From Bacteroidota bacterium (lineage in GTDB: Bacteria; Bacteroidota; Bacteroidia; Flavobacteriales; Flavobacteriaceae): a stretch of 6,198 nucleotides of DNA. Both the position numbers and the translations under genes were made by a program. Of the stretch, positions 1-5,646 are shown one piece after another. The DNA lies in the NCBI GenBank assembly GCA_021793535.1, contig JAJYSO010000114.1:1-6198 (forward strand). Direction: 5' to 3'. The notes beneath the pieces were generated by a model that was given only the letters and a program-made list of their open reading frames with translations, ran no database searches and was not told where the DNA came from. Each line of letters begins with the position of its first letter. The stretch's first letter is position 1.

Positions 1-1674
1 TCCTTAAGTGAAAAACCAGAAGTAGAACTGACCAATACCTTTGGTTCCTTTAACACTCATAAACACCATTTGAAATTTGATACCGGATTGCTGAAGGATA
101 GGTTTTCACTGTCTGGGAGCCTAGGGATGGCCAAAAGTGATGGTTACAGAGACCGCTCTTTTTCAAATTTGAAATCCTATATGCTGCAAGGTGGGTATCA
201 ACATGGAAATACTTTTTTGAAAGTATTGAGTTTTGGAGGGTCGGAGCAGACTTATCAAGCGTATTACGGGTTGACCAAAGAGCAGGTGGAGGAGAATCGC
301 CGGTTTAATCCTGCCGGAATGTATACCGATAAAGAAGGAAATACCCAGTTCTATGAGAACCAAACCGATAACTATAAACAAGATCACTTGCAGGTGTTGT
401 GGAATCAGCGATACAACAGCAAGTGGTCTTCCAATCTGACCTTTCATTACACCTATGGACGCGGGTACTATGAAAGCTATCAGGAAGATGGGCTTTGGTC
501 AGATTACGGGCTCGCTCAAAAAGGAAGTGCGGAGTTATCGGACCTGGTCAATCAAAAGTGGTTGGACAATCATTTTATGGGAACTGTTTTTGATGTGACC
601 TATAAGACAGGACCTTTAAAGACCACCCTGGGAGGAGGATGGAGTCGGTACTGGGGTGATCATTACGGAACGGTGATTTGGGTGGAAGACTTGCCGCAGC
701 AAGAAGATTTTGGGCATTATTACGATAACCGTGCTGACAAGAGAGATTACAACCTGTACCTCAAGACCACCTGGGCGCTCAATGATCAGTTTGCTGTCTT
801 TGCAGATCTACAAGGCAGAGGGATTCGTTACCGAACCGCAGGCCCGTACGAAGGACAGGAGTTTGCCTTGCGAGACCATTTCTCTTTTTTTAATCCAAAG
901 GCTGGAATGACCTATCAAATGAATACTCGCGACCAATTCTATTTTTCCTTTGCGCGGGCTAATAAAGAACCGAATCGAACGGATTACAAGACAGCAGTAC
1001 TCAGTAAGGGGTGGGATGGACAATACCCCAAAGCTGAGCGACTCGATGATTGGGAAGTGGGTTGGAGAAGAAAAACGGAAGATTTTGTACTCAATGCCAA
1101 CCTGTACTATATGGATTACCACAACCAATTGGTGTTGACTGGAGAAATGGACCCCGAAGGTCGTGCGTTGCGCAAGAACTCTGGGAGCAGCTATAGGTTG
1201 GGATTGGAAATAGAGTCAACCCTTCAGATCAGCTCCAAGTGGAGTTTTGGCCCTAACCTGACCTTAAGCCGTAATCGCAATAGGGATTTCCTTGCTGAGG
1301 TGGATGGGGAGCCTACTTCTTATGGGAATACGCAAATTTCTTTTTCTCCTTCGGTCATTTTCGGAGGGCAATTGCGCTATACCCCCACCCCAAATTTAAC
1401 CCTTAACTGGCTCTCAAAATACGTGGGGAAACAATACATGAGCAACCTGGAGGTGGAGGAGTCTCGCTTGGACGGATACTTTACCAGTGACCTTAACCTG
1501 CAGTACAAATGGCAAAAAGTTCCATGGTTTAGGGAGGCAGTTTTTACCGGCCTAGTCAATAATCTGCTTGATGCGCAATACAGCTCTAATGGTGCTTATT
1601 CTTCCAGCTGGGGGGCAACCTATTATCCGCAGGCGGGGATTAATTTTATTGCGGGACTCAGCTTGCGCTTTTAA
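1..1674 (+). CDS. TonB-dependent outer-membrane receptor, C-terminal part (5' end outside window)
   Basis: The frame is open from base 1 to a TAA at 1672-1674, giving 557 codons. The signal peptide, any N-terminal extension and the plug lie upstream of the window; what remains is beta-barrel. Visible support is the alternation of aromatic and polar residues through the whole length, the TYQAYYG segment (codons 85-91), the FSFARANKEPNRTDY segment (codons about 315-329) that is typical of a Bacteroidota class of TonB receptors, the late LVNNLLDAQYSSNG segment, and the ending YPQAGINFIAGLSLRF with a terminal Phe, the usual signal for outer-membrane insertion. Such receptors import siderophores, cobalamin, heme or oligosaccharides using TonB energy. 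The barrel resembles iron/siderophore-type receptors more than SusC, but the substrate cannot be read from the sequence. A TTG at 70 is an internal codon and not the start. The following OsmC gene has its own promoter-like box, so the two need not be cotranscribed. Confidence 0.93.
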   Translation, partial: SLSEKPEVELTNTFGSFNTHKHHLKFDTGLLKDRFSLSGSLGMAKSDGYRDRSFSNLKSYMLQGGYQHGNTFLKVLSFGGSEQTYQAYYGLTKEQVEENRRFNPAGMYTDKEGNTQFYENQTDNYKQDHLQVLWNQRYNSKWSSNLTFHYTYGRGYYESYQEDGLWSDYGLAQKGSAELSDLVNQKWLDNHFMGTVFDVTYKTGPLKTTLGGGWSRYWGDHYGTVIWVEDLPQQEDFGHYYDNRADKRDYNLYLKTTWALNDQFAVFADLQGRGIRYRTAGPYEGQEFALRDHFSFFNPKAGMTYQMNTRDQFYFSFARANKEPNRTDYKTAVLSKGWDGQYPKAERLDDWEVGWRRKTEDFVLNANLYYMDYHNQLVLTGEMDPEGRALRKNSGSSYRLGLEIESTLQISSKWSFGPNLTLSRNRNRDFLAEVDGEPTSYGNTQISFSPSVIFGGQLRYTPTPNLTLNWLSKYVGKQYMSNLEVEESRLDGYFTSDLNLQYKWQKVPWFREAVFTGLVNNLLDAQYSSNGAYSSSWGATYYPQAGINFIAGLSLRF

Positions 1675-1726
1675 AAGGTGTTCATAATATTCCTGTAAAT
1701 CAGAGGTCTTTCGTGATATAAAGCCG

Positions 1727-1734
1727 TAAGTTTG
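1727..1734 (+). promoter_or_regulatory. Candidate Bacteroidota -7 box for the OsmC/GNAT unit
   Basis: TAAGTTTG matches the Bacteroidota -7 consensus TAnnTTTG exactly. It would place the transcript start near 1739-1742, about 20 bases before the ATG at 1761. No convincing TTG/TTTG -33 element is visible at 17-23 bases upstream, so the call rests on the -7 box and its position. The box overlaps the GTG at 1734, which argues against that GTG as a start codon. Confidence 0.45.
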
Positions 1735-1760
1735 TGAGTGAACCATTCAAAACACGGGCT

Positions 1761-2159
1761 ATGGCAAAGGCAATATCCATTACCAGAAGAGAATCTTATA
1801 AAACAGAGATCAAAACCGGTTCTGATCATCTTCTAGTGGCGGACGAATCTTTTCAAGATGGAGGACGAGACAGTGGGGCGACGCCTACCGAACTTTTGGC
1901 GGCGGCATTGGCTTCTTGTAGCACCATTACGATGAAGATGTATGCTGATCGAAAAAAATGGCCATTGGAAGAGGCGCATGTCACTGTTGAATTTAAACGG
2001 GAAGTGAAAGATCAGAAGACGGTTTTTTATAAAAAAGTAAGTCTTCTGGGCGACTTGTCAGATCAACAGCGCGAGCGAATTTTTGAAATATCCAAGAAAT
2101 GTCCGGTTCACCGGATTTTGTTGGGAGAGATCGCTGTCAAAAGCGCATTGAAAGAATAA
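1761..2159 (+). CDS. OsmC family protein (peroxiredoxin-like thiol protein)
   Basis: The 132-residue product has the normal size of a cytoplasmic OsmC/Ohr-fold protein. Both signature cysteines are present: C53 in the helix segment ELLAAALASCSTITMKMYAD and C114 in KKCPVHRIL. In OsmC and Ohr these form the redox pair that reduces organic hydroperoxides, working as a homodimer. The N-terminal beta part (ITRRESYKTEIKTGSDHLLVADE, residues 7-29) and the following G-rich turn up to P42-E44 also fit. It is closest in look to the general OsmC/YhfA-like group; the true substrate is unknown. The frame also allows a GTG at 1734, nine codons earlier, but that codon lies inside a promoter-like box and the family pattern begins at the ATG, so 1761 was chosen. 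No Shine-Dalgarno sequence is seen before either start. The acetyltransferase gene follows after 12 bp, so the two are probably cotranscribed. Confidence 0.93.
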   Translation: MAKAISITRRESYKTEIKTGSDHLLVADESFQDGGRDSGATPTELLAAALASCSTITMKMYADRKKWPLEEAHVTVEFKREVKDQKTVFYKKVSLLGDLSDQQRERIFEISKKCPVHRILLGEIAVKSALKE

Positions 2160-2171
2160 GCTGAAACCGAG

Positions 2172-2453
2172 ATGCAAAAGCAATTTAAGCACCTGAAAAA
2201 AGGAACCTTTACAGTAGAGTGTAAGGCACAAAAAATAGGATGGGTAACCTATACGCTTCCGGCTGAGACTGTTCTTCGTATAGAGCATGTGGAGGTCATC
2301 CCTGCATATAGGGGGCAGGAGATTGCCAAAGAATTGGTGCTCCAAGTAGTGAATTTTGCCCGGGAGAAAGGGCTGAAGATTATTCCAGTTTGCTCTTATG
2401 CCCAAGCGCTCTTTAGAAAAATGGGCGCTACACTTGACGATGTTAGGGGTTAA
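2172..2453 (+). CDS. Small GNAT-family N-acetyltransferase (COG2388 / Acetyltransf_CG type)
   Basis: This complete 93-residue protein is a minimal GNAT fold, the usual length for the YjdJ/NATD1-like group. The acetyl-CoA binding segment is HVEVIPAYRGQEIAKELV (residues 39-56), with the RGQxIA version of the Q/R-x-x-G-x-G/A loop; E50 stands where Gly is more usual. It is followed by the helix NFAREKGLK and the strand IIPVCSYAQALFRK (70-83), whose Cys74 is the conserved cysteine of this subgroup. The protein is cytoplasmic, with no signal or membrane segment. The acceptor substrate is unknown for nearly all members. It starts 12 bp after the OsmC stop and probably belongs to the same transcript. 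The ATG at 2172 is the only sensible start; no Shine-Dalgarno is visible. It ends 40 bp before the stop of the convergent unknown gene. Confidence 0.9.
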   Translation: MQKQFKHLKKGTFTVECKAQKIGWVTYTLPAETVLRIEHVEVIPAYRGQEIAKELVLQVVNFAREKGLKIIPVCSYAQALFRKMGATLDDVRG

Positions 2454-2471
2454 AAATTAGTGCTACTATAT

Positions 2472-2485
2472 AAAGGCAAGCCTTT
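2472..2485. terminator. Possible small hairpin between convergent genes
   Basis: AAAGG-CAAG-CCTTT forms a 5-bp stem with a 4-base loop in the 40-bp gap between the convergent acetyltransferase and unknown-protein genes. The place suits a bidirectional terminator, but the stem is short and has no clean T-run on either strand, so the support is mainly positional. Confidence 0.28.
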
Positions 2486-2493
2486 CTGAGCTG

Positions 2494-3510
2494 TCAATGA
2501 GGGATTTCCCTTTGGCGTATAATACGCTGATGCTCCAGATCAATCACGTAGCGGATATCGGGAGAGGCGAGATAGAGTTTGTGCTGCTTTAGGGCTGCTG
2601 TGCGAAAGCTGCGAATTCCCCATGCGCCGCCATTCGGCCATGCATCGGGGATAAAAACCAGCAAACTCTTGTCGCGTTTCTTGTCATAGACAAAAACCGG
2701 GGATTTAAAACCTGTATAGGCCTTGTAAAGATCGCTTTCGATTTCACTATTCAAAAAATAGGCTTTGTAGCGGTTGTAAAAATTGACGGAATCATAACTG
2801 GAAAAGACGATGGCAGCGGTGTCTTTCTTTTGCAGGTTATCGAAAATTTTTGGATTGTTTCTTCTCCATCTGAAGACTTCCTTTTTAGCTATGTAGAGTG
2901 GAGGCTCTTTTGGGGTGAGTTCTTTTGCAATAAAAGCTTTGCAAAAGGCTAAAAAAGGCTCCTTGGCTGGGACCGTCGGATCAGAGCTGCGAAGGATATA
3001 GGATTCCTCATAATCGGAATGCTGATAATAATACAACAAGGGGCTGGCCCCTTTGGTCAAATCTTGGAATAAAAAGACAACTTCGTGCAGTCCTTGATAG
3101 GCTGTTCCTACTCGCTCTAAACTCCATACGCCAAACACATAGGCTGTCGAAGAAAGGGAAAGGTACTGGAGCTGGTGATGATGCTCAATAGCCTCTACGT
3201 TGTCTATATAATCTTCAAATCCGCGTTGGAATTCTTCCTTGGACAGGGCAGTGTTGTGAATATGTAGCCTTTTGTCGGAGACCAAAGCCCAGTCTTGATC
3301 TTTCTTTTGAAGGGTCTTCACATGCAGGTCGTAAGGGCGGTCCTCTTCTTCGGGATGCGCGACATTTTCGATGTACAACAGCTGGTTGTTGAGTAGGATT
3401 GGGGAGTGCAAAAGGGGCTGACAGTCACAGAAATTTTCAATAATTTCCAGCGCCTGTGCTTGCGTTTTAAAAACAGTGAGAAACAACAGGAAACAAAGTA
3501 ACCTTAACAT
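2494..3510 (-). CDS. Secreted protein of unknown function
   Basis: I do not recognise a family. The 338-residue product starts with a clear Sec signal peptide, MLRLLCFLLFLTVFKTQAQA, with likely cleavage after A18-Q19-A20. There is no lipobox cysteine, so it is probably periplasmic or exported and not a lipoprotein. The mature part is soluble-looking and rich in Tyr, His and Lys, without further membrane segments. It has three cysteines: C28 and C30 as a CDC pair just after the signal, and C190. A histidine run (H110-H112) and a Trp/Gly-rich stretch, IPDAWPNGGAWGIRSF (287-302), stand out and may mark conserved cores. The frame is open up to 3603, but the added 31 residues would bury the signal peptide and would cross the promoter-like box at 3542-3549, so the ATG at 3510 was chosen. 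The gene is alone on its strand here, convergent with the OsmC/GNAT unit and divergent from the sigma gene. Confidence 0.85.
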   Translation of the reverse strand: MLRLLCFLLFLTVFKTQAQALEIIENFCDCQPLLHSPILLNNQLLYIENVAHPEEEDRPYDLHVKTLQKKDQDWALVSDKRLHIHNTALSKEEFQRGFEDYIDNVEAIEHHHQLQYLSLSSTAYVFGVWSLERVGTAYQGLHEVVFLFQDLTKGASPLLYYYQHSDYEESYILRSSDPTVPAKEPFLAFCKAFIAKELTPKEPPLYIAKKEVFRWRRNNPKIFDNLQKKDTAAIVFSSYDSVNFYNRYKAYFLNSEIESDLYKAYTGFKSPVFVYDKKRDKSLLVFIPDAWPNGGAWGIRSFRTAALKQHKLYLASPDIRYVIDLEHQRIIRQREIPH

Positions 3511-3541
3511 AGGGCGCCATGAGCGTTTAATGAGAATGCTG

Positions 3542-3549
3542 CAAAGATA
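3542..3549 (-). promoter_or_regulatory. Candidate -7 box for the unknown secreted-protein gene
   Basis: On the minus strand the bases read TATCTTTG, an exact TAnnTTTG match, followed by CAG. It lies 31 bases upstream of the ATG at 3510 and would give a leader of about 25 bases. No good TTG -33 element lies at the preferred 17-23 base spacing. The position supports the short signal-peptide start and speaks against the longer reading frame. Confidence 0.5.
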
Positions 3550-3666
3550 CGAATTGACCAAACAACTTGTACCTGAAAGTTTAAGGAAGCTGCTTTTGGA
3601 CAAAGGCGATAGAGGAGGAGCCCAAAAATGGCTTTAAAGTCTCGCCTTTTGTAGGCAATTGGCCAC

Positions 3667-3693
3667 GGAAAAAAGAAAAATTTTGGAAAAAAG
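3667..3693 (+). repeat. Short direct repeat in A-rich upstream sequence
   Basis: GGAAAAAAG occurs at 3667-3675 and again at 3685-3693, 18 bases start to start, separated by AAAAATTTT. In the divergent promoter region this could be an UP-like or bent-DNA element. It may equally be chance in A-rich sequence. Confidence 0.25.
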
Positions 3694-3732
3694 CGTCAAA
3701 TCAGACAACAAAACTATTAAAATGAGTAGTTT

Positions 3733-3740
3733 TAGTTTTG
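3733..3740 (+). promoter_or_regulatory. Candidate -7 box for the sigma-factor gene
   Basis: TAGTTTTG fits TAnnTTTG and lies 65 bases before the TTG start codon, giving a leader of about 60 bases. A matching -33 TTG at 17-23 bases upstream is not evident. A second match, TAAGTTTG at 3801-3808, overlaps the start codon itself and cannot drive expression of the full protein. Confidence 0.33.
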
Positions 3741-3805
3741 ATTGTGGAGACAAATACCAATTGGCACTGTTCCAATGAAGTTATATGGTTGGTTAAAACT
3801 TAAGT

Positions 3806-4333
3806 TTGGAAACACATCTTCTTTTAGAAAAAATCAAGCAGGGAGATAAAGAAAGTTTTAAGCGACTTTTTTATCATTATTACCCTAGATTGGTGGGGTA
3901 TGCCCAATCCTACCTCTACGATAAAGGAAAAAGCGAAGACGTCGTTCAAGATGTTTTTCTTTACCTGTGGGAGCATGCGGCTCAAATGGAAGTGAAAGTT
4001 TCTGCCCAAGCTTACCTTTATACTATGACCCGTAACCGTTGCCTGAATGTCCTCAGAAGCCTTCGCCTTACAGATTCCCTTCATACTTTGGATGTGCTGG
4101 CGCAGTTGGACCAACCCGTCTCTCTATCCAAAATAGCAGATGAACCGCCTGCTCAATACACCAGAGTGCTGCAGATCATGGATTCTTTTCCGCAGAAAAT
4201 GCGGGAAGTGTTTCAGTTGCGGTATTTTGAAAACTATTCTTACCAAGAAATTGCTTCTATTTTAAACATTTCTTTAAACACTGTTAAAACGCAACTAAAA
4301 AGAGCAAAGGCTAGAATAATCAAAGGTTTATAG
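3806..4333 (+). CDS. ECF RNA polymerase sigma factor, FecI-like
   Basis: The 175-residue protein has the two-domain ECF layout. Sigma region 2 spans about residues 18-84: FKRLFYHYYPRLVGYA, then SEDVVQDVFLYLWE (43-56, the core-polymerase and -10 recognition helix), then AYLYTMTRNRCLNVLR (69-84). Region 4 spans about 120-172: FPQKMREVFQLRYFENYSYQ followed by the helix-turn-helix EIASILNISLNTVKTQLKRA (148-167) that reads the -35 element. The start is a TTG: an in-frame TAA at 3794 leaves room for only three codons before it, and the next in-frame ATG (residue 61) would remove most of region 2. In Bacteroidota, FecI-like factors next to fecR and susC genes switch on nutrient-uptake operons, often polysaccharide loci, when the anti-sigma releases them. 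The anti-sigma gene follows after a 134-bp gap, wider than usual for such pairs. Confidence 0.96.
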   Translation: METHLLLEKIKQGDKESFKRLFYHYYPRLVGYAQSYLYDKGKSEDVVQDVFLYLWEHAAQMEVKVSAQAYLYTMTRNRCLNVLRSLRLTDSLHTLDVLAQLDQPVSLSKIADEPPAQYTRVLQIMDSFPQKMREVFQLRYFENYSYQEIASILNISLNTVKTQLKRAKARIIKGL

Positions 4334-4353
4334 TCTTTTTGTCAATTTTCTAT

Positions 4354-4424
4354 GGGTGAAAAACCAGTGGTGTTAAAATTTTTTTCTTATTAAAAACTGA
4401 AAATAATCTTCTTTTTTGTCACCC
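4354..4424 (+). repeat. Nested inverted repeats in the sigma/anti-sigma gap
   Basis: An outer pair GGGTGA (4354-4359) and TCACCC (4419-4424) encloses CAGT (4365-4368) with ACTG (4396-4399), which in turn enclose TTTTT (4381-4385) and AAAAA (4392-4396, sharing its last A with ACTG) around a 6-base loop. In RNA this could form an extended, interrupted hairpin ending 43 bases before the fecR-like ATG. The inner arms are AT-only and weak. It could be an attenuator, an mRNA processing or stability element, or chance. Confidence 0.3.
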
Positions 4425-4467
4425 TTTTAAGAAATGAAAGTGTCTTATATAGTGAAGCGCAGAAATT

Positions 4468-5604
4468 ATGGATTTTACTTGCATTCTTAAAAAAATCAGA
4501 GGAGAACAGCTTTCTCCGCAAGAACAGGAACAGTTTGAGCGTTGGTACGGCGAATCGGAGACCCATCGTGATTTTTTTCACAAAGTACAACGCAACCTCT
4601 TGGCCGAGGCTGAGCAACCGGATGTCGATCAGGCATGGCTGGCGTTGGAACAGAAACTGAACACAAGATCAAAAAGCAGTCAAAAATGGTATTATGTGGC
4701 AGCGGCTGTTGTGGTGATAGCATTTCTAACCGTGACTACTTTTATCGACCAAAGCACCCCTACACCTGTTGCAGATCTGGGGGTTGTCATTCCGGCCGGT
4801 ACGGATAAGGCTACCTTGACCTTAAGTGACGGATCTTTGGTCTTGCTACAAGAGGACTACAGCTTTCAAAATGATCATCTGGCCACACAAGGGGATGAGT
4901 TGGTGTACCGACCCTCTTTAGCAGATGTTGAGGTACGCTACAATGAATTGACCGTTCCCAGAGGAGGACAATACAAGGTGAAATTGGCAGACGGGACCCA
5001 AGTTTGGCTCAATTCGGAGTCTAAATTAAGATACCCTGTTGCCTTTAAAGAGGACCGTTTGAGGACGGTCGAATTGGTGTACGGAGAAGCATTTTTCGCA
5101 GTGAGCCCGAGTGCGGAAAATGGGGGGAATAATTTTCAGGTTAAGACCACCGATCAGGTCATTGAAGTCATGGGGACACAGTTTAATGTGGAGAACTATC
5201 AAGGGGAGCAGAACATTGAAACCACGTTGGTCGAAGGAAGTATACAACTTAAAAACCTAGTCAATCAACAAGAACTCCTGCTCGAGCCGGGACATCAAGT
5301 TGTGTACTCCAAAAGAAAAGCACAATGGCAGACCAAAACGGTGGATACCGAGCGGGTGATGGCTTGGAAAGAGGGCTATTTTAAATTTAAAGACAAACCC
5401 CTGCAAGAGATTATGCAGACCATCTCCAGATGGTATGATGTGGAGGTTCGTTTCCAGGACGGGGCCTTGGCACAAGTTCGTTTTAACGGTGTTTTTAAAA
5501 AGGATCAGGCCCTGCAGAGTATACTGAATATTCTCAAAGAAAGCGGAACCTTAGATTACCATATGGAAGAACGTGAATTGGTGATTTCCCGTCCTCATTC
5601 GTGA
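4468..5604 (+). CDS. FecR-family transmembrane anti-sigma factor with C-terminal DUF4974
   Basis: The 378-residue product shows the full Bacteroidota FecR layout. A cytoplasmic N-terminal anti-sigma segment (about 1-64) contains GEQLSPQEQEQFERWYGESE and the conserved W57. One transmembrane helix, WYYVAAAVVVIAFLTVTTFI (74-93), follows. The periplasmic FecR domain (about 160-262) carries LTVPRGGQYKVKLADGTQVW (161-180), the YGEAFFAV strand (205-212) and VMGTQFNV (234-241). The DUF4974 domain (about 304-375) opens with YFKFKDKPLQEIMQTISRWY. Anti-sigma factors of this kind hold the ECF factor at the inner membrane and release it after contact with the STN domain of an outer-membrane receptor, here surely the next gene. 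Gly236-Thr237 matches the site where the Pseudomonas homologue FoxR cleaves itself. The start at 4468 is supported by the family-typical N-terminus; no strong ribosome binding site is seen. The SusC-type gene begins 42 bp after its stop. Confidence 0.97.
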   Translation: MDFTCILKKIRGEQLSPQEQEQFERWYGESETHRDFFHKVQRNLLAEAEQPDVDQAWLALEQKLNTRSKSSQKWYYVAAAVVVIAFLTVTTFIDQSTPTPVADLGVVIPAGTDKATLTLSDGSLVLLQEDYSFQNDHLATQGDELVYRPSLADVEVRYNELTVPRGGQYKVKLADGTQVWLNSESKLRYPVAFKEDRLRTVELVYGEAFFAVSPSAENGGNNFQVKTTDQVIEVMGTQFNVENYQGEQNIETTLVEGSIQLKNLVNQQELLLEPGHQVVYSKRKAQWQTKTVDTERVMAWKEGYFKFKDKPLQEIMQTISRWYDVEVRFQDGALAQVRFNGVFKKDQALQSILNILKESGTLDYHMEERELVISRPHS

Positions 5605-5646
5605 ATGGGCTTTGGGACAATAGGGGGAAGTACTCAGAGATAAAAA

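Larger units (their letters stand above)
3511..3805. other. Divergent intergenic region
   Basis: This 295-bp gap separates the unknown secreted-protein gene (leftward) from the sigma-factor gene (rightward). It holds a TATCTTTG box for the leftward gene (3542-3549), an A-rich stretch with a repeated GGAAAAAAG (3667-3693), a TAGTTTTG box facing the sigma gene (3733-3740), and a short inverted repeat ATTGG-N7-CCAAT (3760-3776). No credible gene is seen in it. Confidence 0.6.

Noticed and set aside
163..447. 94-residue minus-strand ORF inside the TonB receptor, with other antisense ORFs at 808-1128 and 1377-1559
   Set aside because: They lie wholly within a well-supported coding region, show no domain pattern, and look like by-products of codon use on the plus strand.
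1669..1678. Palindrome CTTTTAAAAG at the end of the TonB receptor gene as a terminator
   Set aside because: It has no loop, no GC in the stem and no following T-run; it is mostly a product of the coding sequence and stop codon.
3467..3520. 17-codon out-of-frame minus-strand ORF starting at an ATG 10 bases upstream of the unknown gene's ATG
   Set aside because: It has no recognisable content, overlaps the signal-peptide coding region and has no ribosome binding signal; most likely chance.
3511..3603. 31-codon N-terminal extension of the unknown secreted-protein frame
   Set aside because: It would place a polar stretch before a textbook signal peptide and would span the TATCTTTG box at 3542-3549; the ATG at 3510 explains the sequence better.
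3801..3808. TAAGTTTG match to the -7 consensus at the sigma start
   Set aside because: It overlaps the TTG start codon, so a transcript from it would lack the start; there is also no -33 element at the proper distance.
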